Shown: in pieces, positions 56,401 to 64,000 of the stretch | Numbering within the stretch: position 1 is the stretch's first letter | Layout of the letters: each line of letters begins with the position of its first letter | From: Atriophallophorus winterbourni | Taxonomy: Eukaryota; Platyhelminthes; Trematoda; Plagiorchiida; Microphallidae | Reading direction: 5' to 3' | Length of the DNA stretch: 64,000 nt | NCBI GenBank assembly: GCA_013407085.1 | Contig: JACCGJ010001550.1 | Location: forward strand, 23,502 to 87,501 | Program-made: the position numbers and the translations under genes | Notes under the pieces: generated by a model | What the model was told of the DNA's origin: nothing | Database searches by the model: none | Seen by the model: the letters and a program-made list of their open reading frames with translations, nothing else

Positions 56401-59400
56401 TTTATAGACCGTTGTGATTTAGAAAAACGATTACAAAATCACCTGTGGAACCTGCCGCAAGGAAGCTGATGTGCTGATGTTGCTCTACTCGTTCACGAAA
56501 CTTGTTTGAATGCATGTTCCATTCGAGGTGTAGGCACCTCTTCCCAGTTTGTTTGTGCTTACTCTTCTATAGAAGCCGTAGCAATTCAAGTCCCACCCTT
56601 CCCCATCTTTTAGGATTTTACTTTTTCATGGTTGTATGGCAGTTAAGCATTCGGTACGTGCTACCGATGTAATGCTGTCTTTGATGATGATGATGATGAT
56701 GTATATTTGTTTATATATTCTTTTACCTATTTCTAAATCGCAGTATGTTACATTGTATCACACACTGCCTAGTACTAAACATGTGCTCATTGAACCTGGC
56801 CGCAATGTACTATATGTAGCTGCTCATAAATATGTGTACAGGAATTTTCTAAATCAGACTTCATTCCGTACGATGGATGTCACGTGCGCAGTACTTTAGA
56901 GCTGTATCGCTCACCCCACGCTTAATTGATGTACCGCTGGTGGTAAACCGCATGCGGAAACAGATTGGAGTCTCATTGTCATCCCACTTTCTATTTTAAT
57001 TTATTATATCTAGGTCTGAATAACCTGACAGTATCTTAGTTTATGATTGTGCGGCATTTTGTCTGGATCAGATTTGTGATTTCATAATACATAAGTCCCT
57101 GAGACACTTTGCTTGACTTGAATCCTTCGTTTAAATTCAGGATTCAAGTTTGTATGATGGATAAGCGTTTTGAATTAAATATTTTTTGGTCCATGATCAT
57201 GGGTTCAAACCCAGTCTACATAAGTGTGGGCTCATGTGATTGAACCGTATCCAACAGTGGCGTACAAGCACAACTTGTTTACCATTCTTCCACTGTTTCA
57301 GGCGCATGTGGATCCTGATCCTACTGCCCCTGTCTGTTGAGTGCAAACTGCATGAAACCCGTCGTAGTATGTGTGTGTATGATGGGAGTGCATGCAAATG
57401 AGCTTTTTTGTTCATGATCATGAGTTCAAACCATGCATCCATGAGTGCGGACTCATGTGATTGAACAGGTTTGTCGTACCAACCGTATCCAACCGTGGCA
57501 TACAAGCACAACTTGTTTACCATTTATTCACTGTTTCAAGCGCATGCGGATCCTGATCCTACTGCCTCTACCTAATGAGTGCAGAGGGCGCGTATTCAGT
57601 CGTGGGTTGTATGATGGAAATGCTTGCAAATGAGCTTTTATCAAATCATGTATATGTGATTGAGTATGCATGTCATACCAGTCTTATTCTATAGTACTAT
57701 CAAGCACGTTGATCTCGATCGTACTGTTCTTTACTTGATGAGTGCGAACAGTACGAAACCGATCTCGGTGTGTGTTTGCTTTATTTCCCGAGAGTATTGT
57801 TATCATGCAGTAATCATGGTATACATTCCACCGTACAGTTGAACCAAACAGAAGTGTTTGATATTGTTTTTCATTTATGTTATCTGAATTTAGTTTACTA
57901 CAAGTTTGTTTTCCCGCATGCATGATTTTGCTGGTTCGAACTTCCTATTTTAACATTATCCTATTCAGTATTAAATCGATAACCATTTACGTGACGGCTA
58001 TTTAAATTTTATAGATGTGTCCTTAGAATAGGACAAGTAATAAATTGCGGCTAAAATCGTGCTAAATTGATTGGCCACCGGTTGTGAGCTGCATACATAC
58101 GCGGAGTCTCACTACAATTTCCATTTCCATTTTCTTTCTCATATCTGTCTAGGCCTGGGCAACCTGATAGTATCTTAGCCCACGTGCATTCTCATCCGTT
58201 GGATTAATTAACTGCTGTAGAATCGGATGTTAATGGCATTGGCCTGCGAAATGAACTGTGACAACTTTTACTAGCTAGGAGCTTCCGCTTTCCGTGTTCA
58301 CGCGATTTATGCTGCTCGATTTTCTGGGTCGACTGGTGTAGCGTTTGCGGGAGTCAATGTAGTGATCCATTATATCATGCTTCAGCTTTTATGGCTTCAG
58401 TCTATCCCGTTTTTTCAAAAAACATTTTTTTCTACGGAATTCAATCGGCGGAAAATATAGAGATTAAATCCCTAAAATATAAAAATAAATAACAAATAAT
58501 AATTCTAGCGTCATTACTACACAGTAGTGCACGGATGTGCAATCATACAGTACTTCTGTGCTGTGCGGTTAAAACCATGCTTAATTGATTGGCCACGTGT
58601 AGTAAGCTGCATGCTGAAACACGCTGTGGTCTCACTATCATCTTTATGCTCTATTTTGCATATCTGTCTAGGCCTGGGCAACCTGACAGTAATATCGCCC
58701 ACGTGCAGCCTCTGACAATGCGGCACTTTGTCTGGATCAGGCTTGTGCTTTCATACCATATACCATATCATACTGTACAGTATATTACTGTACGAAGAAG
58801 TGTAAAGGTACAATACAGCACTGTACTAGTCTATATGTGCACAAAGCAGGTTGAGATTGGTTATTAATGGAATGGAAAATGTTTGTGTTGAGTTTAAGTG
58901 TGGGTGAGGGTATATAAAGTGTGTATTGTACAAATAGTGTATAAATACCAAAACAAATACTGTAGAATATGTATTTTCTATATGGCGGATTTTCGGTTAT
59001 CGCGGGTTACAGAACTTAATACCCGCGATAAACCAGAGATGAGGACGCGTTTGAAACCGCCTCAGGCATATTATTCGAACAGACGTTGAATCGTGGTCAT
59101 TCAAAAGTGGATAAAATTGAGGTATCAAGTATTGTGGGCAACGTTTTGAAGGTATTTAAGCTAATTCGTTTCCTAGGTATTGTAAACATTTGGGAGTCAA
59201 CCACAGAGAATGGTTACTTTAATCACCGCAACGGAGCATCGATTGTCTTGTTCGGGTGAACATACTCGCGAGCAATTCTATAGAATCCGTAGCTATTCAA
59301 GTCCCCATCTTTTAGGATTTTACTTTTTCATGGTTGTGTGGCAGTTAAGCATTTGGTACGTGCTACCGGTGAAATGCTGCCTGTGATGATGAGATGATGA

Positions 59401-62384
59401 GCAATTTAGCTGGCCAGTTGTAGTCAACACCCACCTTCTTCTTCATGTTGCGAACCCTGGAGGGATGAACTAGACTCGTAAGGTAACCTTTCAGTCGGAT
59501 GTGAAAAACAAACTATTCGGTTGTGTTTGGGATAATCTAAAATCTTACTTATTTTCAAAATACCCGTACTTACTTTTAGCTCTAATCAAAAAGTGAATAA
59601 TACTTACGCCTGTCATTTCTCGGCTTCATGTGTCAAGTCTCCGGTGCCTTACATTAAACAGGGAATCACATTCGTTCAAGAGCAGGCGGGATTTCGTCCC
59701 TGCAGAAAACGTGCCGACCACTCATTCCGACAAGCCACATTTACAAGAGTCCCTTCGATTCGGTTGTTTGGACCGCACGCTAAGAACTATAGAAATATAC
59801 TGCCGAAATATATTCTCGTACTTGATCATCATCATCACAGACAGCATTACACCAGTAGCTCGTACCGAACGCTTAACTGCCACACAACCATGAAAAAGTA
59901 AATCCTAAAAGATGGGAGCCGAAGGGTTTGGACTAAAATGCTACGGATTCGTATAGAAGAGTAAGCACAAACAAACGGGGTGGTAAGGTAAAGGTGCTTA
60001 CACCTCGAATGGAACATGCATTCAAACAAGTTTCGTGAACGAGTAGAGCGACATCAGCATGGCAACTTCCTTGCGACTTTCACTGCCATGCATCATAACA
60101 AGCTTTTCTCGTCACTCCGCTTGACAACATACAAGGTTAAGCAAACACTCCAAGAAGATGCTTAGTGCAAGACCGCCATTGAGCACGGTTTCGGGACATA
60201 TCCTGAAGCGTAACTAGCCATTGCGATATTTGATCGCGGGGACACCAGCCTGGAAGACGCGCTGCGCCGACTTCGGAAAGGTTATTAGTAAGGATTTTTA
60301 ACTGCTTATGCCATGTGACGGTTTGGCCACCCCGAGATTTACTTGATCCAGCACACGCATATTGTACTGGGAGCTTAAGCGCAGAATTTTTGGCAAATGC
60401 AAACCCGGATTATGAGAGCAGTATAATGATTTGCCTCAGTGTCTCTAATAATCGCTGTCTGTACATCATTACCATCGGATACGCACTGAAACCACCTGCA
60501 TTAGAATTTTTAGTAGTGACTTCAATTAAAAATCATCCACGGCCTGCGCTGTTCGGTCGTGTTGCGGCATACCCGTTTGCGGGAAAGGCTTCGGGAGTGA
60601 ACCCTGAGAAAAAATCCCTGCTGCCTTGCGGGAAGACTTTTGAGTCAAAGGCTCCGGGTGGGGTCCCCTAAGCTAACCCCCTACTTCGGCTTTGGCAACC
60701 GGGTAGTATGTCGCCTACAACAAGAACCATGGATTCTACAAGAACCAAGAGTTGCCAGCCGCAGCAGCTAAACTGGTTAGCGAATAGTTTCCCAGCCGGG
60801 AAGCCGGGCGATTCGACTTCTCAATGGCTGCACGTCCTCAGCGAGGTGTGTTGAAACCGTATTCAGTTGTCAGTCTGGTTGTAGGCGTCTTCTTGAAGTG
60901 TTCGATTAATCTTGTATGTCGTGTGACTTGACGAATAAAGCTTGCTGCGCCTCATTATAGTAAAATCCGCGAAGAAGCAGCCATACTTGTGTCACGTTAC
61001 TAGTTCACAACCTCTCTATTTGTATACACCTCGTCCAAATGTCTTTGTAGCTAAGTGTTTACAGATTCTGTAATTTTTCTGAACCCTACTGCTATCCGTC
61101 TATTCAAGATATAATTGTGCCATTTAAATAATAATTAAGCCCTCGGCAGTTGTCAATACGATGCTGTCCACGACGATAATATTCAAAATTTTGGTTACTC
61201 TTTTACGTGTAATTAGCTCAGCTATGCTACCCAACGTCTTGACAAGAATGTTTTATTCTGTTCAAATCTGGACCTGTTTTCTTCGAATTAAAATACCTCT
61301 CAATGTGTATCTTGACAAACCGTGCTGAGAAAGTCCTTTGACAGTAGCTAGCCGTCTCACATCATATTGTATCGCGTGACGATCGATATTTTTAAACACG
61401 TGACTCTCAATTTGTGCCGTTTTGTCAAGCTGACATCATTTGCCTTAAGTACAATACACGTGAGTTTAAGGATAAAATTTTAATAATAGACGGATTGACA
61501 TTCTTAAACGTGTCTTTTTGTCATTCGTCTGATGGAATCATGATTTCATCAGGTCGTTTGTTTAAACGGCTTCCGTCAATTCACCTAACTTTTACACCAC
61601 GCGAAAGCTTCGGTTTTGACGTAGCGATTGTGTAGTTTTAGCACTGATGCCTTAGCCCATCGAACTCATACCCCGACATAATTTGGTACTGATTGTCGCG
61701 CCCCCAATGTTACGCATTTTCACGTCTCACACCCACCTGGTCAATCCGTTAAAGTTGGTTGTATCATTGTTAACGCCCATGTGATCAAACATTGAAGCTT
61801 CTCTGAACCATCAGATAAACATTTTGCAGCACTACGGTTTTGAACGTCATCATTCGAGGAAATATTAGCATCGTTTGTACACAGATTGAAATCAGACTGT
61901 AATTCCAATAAATTCATTGGCTTGAAAGTGATCTAAAAATGTCCAATGCATAGCGGATCCAACAATTTACCCCCCCTCCACGTTTCATTCCTTTTTAACA
62001 AACTTTTCTGTGAACTTTCCTCGTCTTTTTGTCTCACAACAGATTGGTGTGGCCACTGGTTTGCTTAATCATAATTTGCGAAACGTCTCGTTGTCGCACT
62101 GTATGAAGGTTTTGGAATCCAAAGCCGCGGTGGTCGGCAACGCGTTGAAGGAGGCATTCCTCGAAATTGATGGGGAGAATTTTTTCGAAAAAGGTCGCGT
62201 TTGGTATGTCGACGAATTTGCGACCAATCAAGAATCCGCCCTCGCAATGTCCACCACATCGACGGCCAGCTGGAACCGAAAACTGGCGAATTCTTCTCCG
62301 GCGCCACCCCCTCAACTTCCGCGGTTGAAGAACCGTGAACATTTGCTGTATGTGTATACCAGTGGGACAAGTGGCTTGCCAAAG
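50411..62384 (+). CDS. Fatty acid transport protein / acyl-CoA synthetase, 5' part (SLC27A type)
   Basis: Three coding exons: 50411-50589, 55789-56068 and 62043-62384, with introns of 5199 nt (phase 2) and 5974 nt (phase 0). They encode the first 267 residues; the gene runs off the window. Exon 1 has a hydrophobic start and GGWRYQRLFLLTIRRDL, matching the conserved GGWRF...IRRD stretch after the membrane anchor of FATPs. Exon 2 has QVWTFGQLDDYSNKVANMLL and GIWLGAAK, exon 3 continues IGVATGLLNHNLR and ends at the ATP/AMP-binding motif YTSGTSGLPK (258-267). FATPs activate long and very-long-chain fatty acids with CoA and promote uptake; they are ER or plasma-membrane proteins of about 620-660 residues. 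Flukes depend on host fatty acids, so the role fits. Which SLC27A member it resembles most cannot be told. Confidence 0.88.
50640..50908 (+). mobile_element. Non-LTR 3' end with TTGAACCA tail
   Basis: A locally GC-richer block (CCTCCGTATTCTCCTGCTACC...) ends at 50883-50907 in the tandem ACCATTGA repeated three times. Such short tandem tails mark the 3' end of RTE-like and CR1-like insertions. No RT recognised upstream, so it is strongly 5'-truncated. Confidence 0.5.
50909..51764. other. Intron sequence, nothing clear
   Basis: Within intron 1 of the SLC27A-like gene. A short piece near 51486-51540 resembles repeat C (GAACGAGTTGAGTGAC...CAGCATGAC). Otherwise no recognised content. Confidence 0.4.
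51765..51985 (-). repeat. SINE-A copy, diverged
   Basis: Reverse-strand copy: AAAGTGCCG, GTCAGGTTGC, CTAGACAGATATGAG and, at the far end, AAGTACTGCACGATTGCAC, the complement of the SINE-A head. Confidence 0.6.
52290..54210 (+). mobile_element. RTE-type non-LTR element, decayed
   Basis: A GC-richer 5' region (52290-52840) is followed by an AP-endonuclease start: SVLNLRTLRQIDQQAGLAVV and LTVDVCCLSET (52855-52955, catalytic Glu in SET). Broken frames then give VVLAG...MNV, and later RT pieces (TINTRLLALISLQGL at about 53790-53825, AAFDSVDKNVLFNTLLSNGV at about 53945-54000). Upstream of the RT, ESMKRFKAAVPDAISPVLFK corresponds to the segment before RT block 1. Many stops. Confidence 0.68.
54457..54697 (+). 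repeat. SINE-A copy, near full length
   Basis: Starts TGCACGGATGTGCAATCG and ends TTTCATACCATACCATA. Internal blocks: GTGCTAAATTGATTGGCCA, CTGGAGTCTCACTACCATTT, CATATCTGTCTAGG, CCTGACAGTATCTTAGCCCA, CGTGCAGTCTCTGACTGTG. It follows an RTE remnant. Confidence 0.8.
54698..55432. other. Intron sequence, nothing recognised
   Basis: T-rich and AT-rich part of intron 1; a minus-strand frame at 55093-55302 is without motif. Confidence 0.4.
55433..55640 (+). repeat. SINE-A copy, 5'-truncated
   Basis: Begins at TGTGCGGCTAACA and continues through all downstream blocks to GCTTGTGCTTTCACA; the first about 40 bp of the unit are absent. Lies 150 bp before exon 2 of the SLC27A-like gene. Confidence 0.78.
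56208..56310 (-). repeat. SINE-A fragment, 3' half
   Basis: Reverse strand: TGAAAGCACAAGCCTGATCC through CTAGACAGATATGAGG. Only the last about 100 bp of the unit are present. Lies in intron 2. Confidence 0.75.
56457..56705 (+). repeat. Repeat C copy
   Basis: Shares TTGCTCTACTCGTTCACGAA, TTTGTTTGTGCTTACTCTTC, TCTTTTAGGATTTTACTTTT and GGCAGTTAAGCATTCGGTAC with the copies at 59262, 59825 (inverted) and 63362 (inverted). Ends in a run of GAT units, a likely 3' tail. Confidence 0.7.
56885..57095 (+). repeat. SINE-A copy, diverged
   Basis: Blocks CAGTACTTTAGAGCTGT, TGGAGTCTCATTGTCAT, CCTGACAGTATCTTAG and GCGGCATTTTGTCTGGATCA, with many substitutions. Confidence 0.65.
57180..57790 (+). repeat. Three SINE-B units in tandem
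   Basis: Head-to-tail units begin near 57180, 57412 and 57640; the last is shorter and more diverged. Each starts with TTTTTGTTCATGATCATG and a TTCAAACC block, then CCAACAGTGGCATACAAG-like sequence, CACTGTTTCA, GATCCTGATCCTACTG, a GTGTGTGT stretch and ATGCAAATGAG. Two of the units contain a B-box-like GGTTCAAACCC or GAGTTCAAACC. Confidence 0.75.
58043..58190 (+). repeat. SINE-A copy, truncated at both ends
   Basis: Runs from GCGGCTAAAATCGTGCTAAA to GCCCACGTGCATTCTC. Confidence 0.7.
58191..58527. other. Intron sequence, nothing recognised
   Basis: Part of intron 2 with no motif or repeat match that I can see. Confidence 0.4.
58528..58775 (+). repeat. SINE-A copy, full length
   Basis: Starts TGCACGGATGTGCAATCATA and ends in a CATACCATATACCATATCAT tail; all internal blocks present. 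Confidence 0.8.
58776..59261. other. Intron sequence, nothing recognised
   Basis: A frame at 58898-59089 lacks motif and splice sites. A TATAAATA at 58940 is followed by an ATG that does not open a signal peptide. Confidence 0.4.
59262..59402 (+). repeat. Repeat C copy, partial
   Basis: Last about 140 bp of the unit: ATAGAATCCGTAGC, TCTTTTAGGATTTTAC, GTGGCAGTTAAGCATTTGG and a GATGATGAGATGATGA tail. Confidence 0.7.
59825..60245 (-). repeat. Repeat C copy, long
   Basis: Inverted with respect to 56457. Begins with ATCATCATCAC (the tail), then TACCGAACGCTTAACTGCC, TAAATCCTAAAAGATGGG, GAACGAGTAGAGCGACATCA, and extends further 5' than the other plus copies. It preserves the stretch AAACACTCCAAGAAGATGC, which in the copy at 63.6 kb is interrupted by a SINE-A. 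Confidence 0.72.
60290..60760 (+). mobile_element. RTE-like 5' region fragment
   Basis: GC-rich compared with its flanks, with many CGG and GGGAA blocks (GGGAAAGGCTTCGGGAGTGA, GGCTCCGGGTGGGGTCCCC), similar in style to 14880-15150 and 52480-52620. The frame 60315-60671 is open but has no domain. Probably the 5' untranslated part of a non-LTR element. Assignment is weak. Confidence 0.4.
60761..62042. other. End of intron 2, nothing recognised
   Basis: No domain or repeat match; the polypyrimidine tract and AG before exon 3 are at about 62020-62042. The frame 61414-61635 has no motif. Confidence 0.4.
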
Positions 62385-62867
62385 GTGCGTGATTGTCTTT
62401 GTTGTGGTAGTCATTGGCTTCCAAACTTGTTCAACGTAGCTCCGATTCCTTCACCCTGTGTTTTCTCTAAAAGTGCCTGACTCTGTTGCTGTGAAACGTT
62501 TTTACATATATTTGAATTCTTAGCTACAATATTTTTACGCGACGTAGTTCCGATGTGCATTTGGGGAATCACCGTAAATTCCACGACTCAAGTCAGAATG
62601 GGCTCACAACAATACTCAAGTCTAGATTGTGAAATGCGACATTTCCGGCCACGTTGCTGTATGGGTGGAAACCTTGAACTGTACGCAAATTGTAGATCCA
62701 ATGACTTCGTGTATTCCACAACCGCTGTCTCCGTCACATCATGTTTACTGCCGCTGCATACACTACGATGCTATGCACGCCAAGGTTTTCCGTTATAATA
62801 TTAAGATTAAGAGCAGATTAGCTCACGTGATTAAACTGGTTTGCGGAATCTGAGGTCAGTGATCTCC
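62385..62867. other. Intron 3 start of the SLC27A-like gene
   Basis: Begins with GTGCGT right after the AAG codon that closes YTSGTSGLPK. No further exon of the gene is visible before the window ends. The overlapping minus-strand frames at 62034-62424 are shadows of exon 3. Confidence 0.5.
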
Positions 62868-63096
62868 GCACGGATGTGCGATCGTACGGTACTTCTGTTC
62901 TGTGCGGCCAACACCGTGCTAAATTTATTGGCCACCGGCAGTGTAATACGCTGGAGTCTCACTACCATTTCCTGCTCTTGTTTTTCCTCATATCTGTCTA
63001 GGCCTGGGCAGCCAGACAGTATCTTAGCCCACGTGCAGTCTCTGACTGTGTGGCACTTTGACTGGATCAGGCTTGTGCTTTCATACCATACCATAC
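62868..63096 (+). repeat. SINE-A copy, full length with small deletion
   Basis: Starts GCACGGATGTGCGATCGTAC and ends TTTCATACCATACCATA. The stretch between GGCCACCGGCAGTG and CGCTGGAGTC has lost about 15 bp compared with other copies. Confidence 0.8.
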
Positions 63097-63361
63097 AAGC
63101 CCATATAGATAAAATCCCTAATTGGTACCTTCACTAACATCGACAGAGCGTCTTCGAAGCGGAGGTGCTGGCGAATCAATCTCACGGTGGTTATTTACAT
63201 TTAGAAACATGTCTCGACACCATGGTAATCGACAGTCTTGTTATAAACTGTGCATTTGGTTGCGTTGAGTAACTTTTGTACTTTCGGAAATCGTAATGAT
63301 GATGAAAACATTTTGTAACGCGTGAGAGTGAACATTGTAAGTACGATTTCCCTCTGAAGCA

Positions 63362-64000
63362 ACTCCATCATCACCATTATGGACTGCATTACACCGGCCT
63401 TGTGTATCACTGCTATGTATTACTGTCATACAATTCTGAAACAAATATGGGAAAGGGTGGGACTTAAACAGCGACGGTATTTATAGAAGATTAAGCACAA
63501 ACAAACTAGGATGAGAGTACCTGAACCTGAACGAGTAGAGCAATATCAGCACGACAGCTTCCTTACAGCTTTCACAGCCATGCATCATAACAAGCTTTCC
63601 CCGTTATTCCACTAGACAACATACAAGATTAAGTAAACACTACAAGAATAGGTTTGCACGAATGTGCAATCATGCAGCACGTTTGTGCTGTGCGGCTAAC
63701 ACCGTGTTAAATTGATTGGCCACTAGTAGTGAGCTGTATGCTGAAACACGCTGGAGTCTCATTACCATCTTTATTGTCGATTTCTCATATCTGTCTAGGC
63801 CTGGGCAACCTGACAGTATCTTAGCCCACGTGCAGTCTCTGACTATGCGGCACGTTGACTGGATCAGGCTTGTGCTTTCATACCATACCATACAAGAATA
63901 GGCTTAGTGCAAAAACGCCACCGAAGACGTTTCCGGGATATAGCATGAAGCGTAATTAACCACTGAACTATCTGATCGCCTCAACCAGGAATATGGGCTA
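63362..64000 (-). repeat. Repeat C copy interrupted by a SINE-A
   Basis: Inverted copy like 59825-60245: CATCATCACC tail, GAACGAGTAGAGCAATATCA, CCATGCATCATAACAAGC, then after the SINE-A GGCTTAGTGCAAAAACGCC and GCATGAAGCGTAATTAACCA to the window edge. Confidence 0.72.
63641..63902 (+). repeat. SINE-A insertion with 12-bp target duplication
   Basis: TACAAGAATAGG occurs at 63641-63652 and again at 63891-63902, flanking a SINE-A unit that ends in CATACCATACCA. The related repeat C at 60146-60165 shows the uninterrupted site. This is direct evidence that SINE-A moved by retroposition. Confidence 0.85.

Noticed and set aside
62831..63891. Repeated ORFs reading like MVWYESTSLIQSKC...GCPGLDRYE (also at 56137 and 63670)
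   Set aside because: These are chance translations of the reverse strand of SINE-A copies; they occur wherever the repeat lies and differ by its mutations, not by codon-level constraint.

Overview
The window is eukaryotic, repeat-rich and AT-rich, with split genes, GT-AG introns and AATAAA-type poly(A) signals. Its transposon mix (CR1-like and RTE-like non-LTR elements, a BEL/Pao LTR element related to the Sinbad type of schistosomes, Penelope remnants) and its short retroposon families point to a digenean fluke. I suspect the opisthorchiid side, but the sequence alone does not prove it.

Two kinds of host gene are supported. (1) Between 6.1 and 28.9 kb lie four small secreted-protein genes: A 6127-6708 (+), B 11569-12420 (+), C 21888-22936 (+) and D 27272-28885 (-). 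Each has a TATA box 37-49 nt before the ATG, a first exon of 58-67 nt that is just a signal peptide, one phase-1 intron, and a second exon that carries the whole mature protein to the stop. B and C share the motif C-x6-C-x4-C-x2-C-x3-MRKH followed by a helical tail. A has a Thr/Pro-rich stalk and a shifted cysteine set. D has no cysteine in the mature part. I do not recognise this family; it is the best candidate here for something undescribed. (2) From 50411 past the right edge runs the 5' part of a fatty acid transport protein / very-long-chain acyl-CoA synthetase gene (SLC27A type). Three coding exons (50411-50589, 55789-56068, 62043-62384) splice in frame up to the AMP-binding motif YTSGTSGLPK. 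Introns of 5.2 and 6.0 kb hold many retroposons.

Most of the rest is transposon sequence. Labels used below: CR1-A is the family of the one intact copy; CR1-B and CR1-C are related non-LTR families; SINE-A, SINE-B and repeat C are short dispersed families. A BEL/Pao element with two 369-bp LTRs and a GATGG target duplication occupies 39054-47809. It is decayed and split by a CR1-A copy (about 40650-43196) whose frame is still open. Other notable pieces are a Penelope GIY-YIG endonuclease remnant with a hammerhead-like motif (24.2 kb), a piggyBac-type MITE flanked by TTAA (49734-50032), a perfect 36-bp palindrome (2013-2087) and tandem SINE-B arrays (25.5 and 57.2 kb).

All identifications are by eye from translated motifs and repeat matching within the window. 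No database search was possible, and edges of old repeats are approximate.
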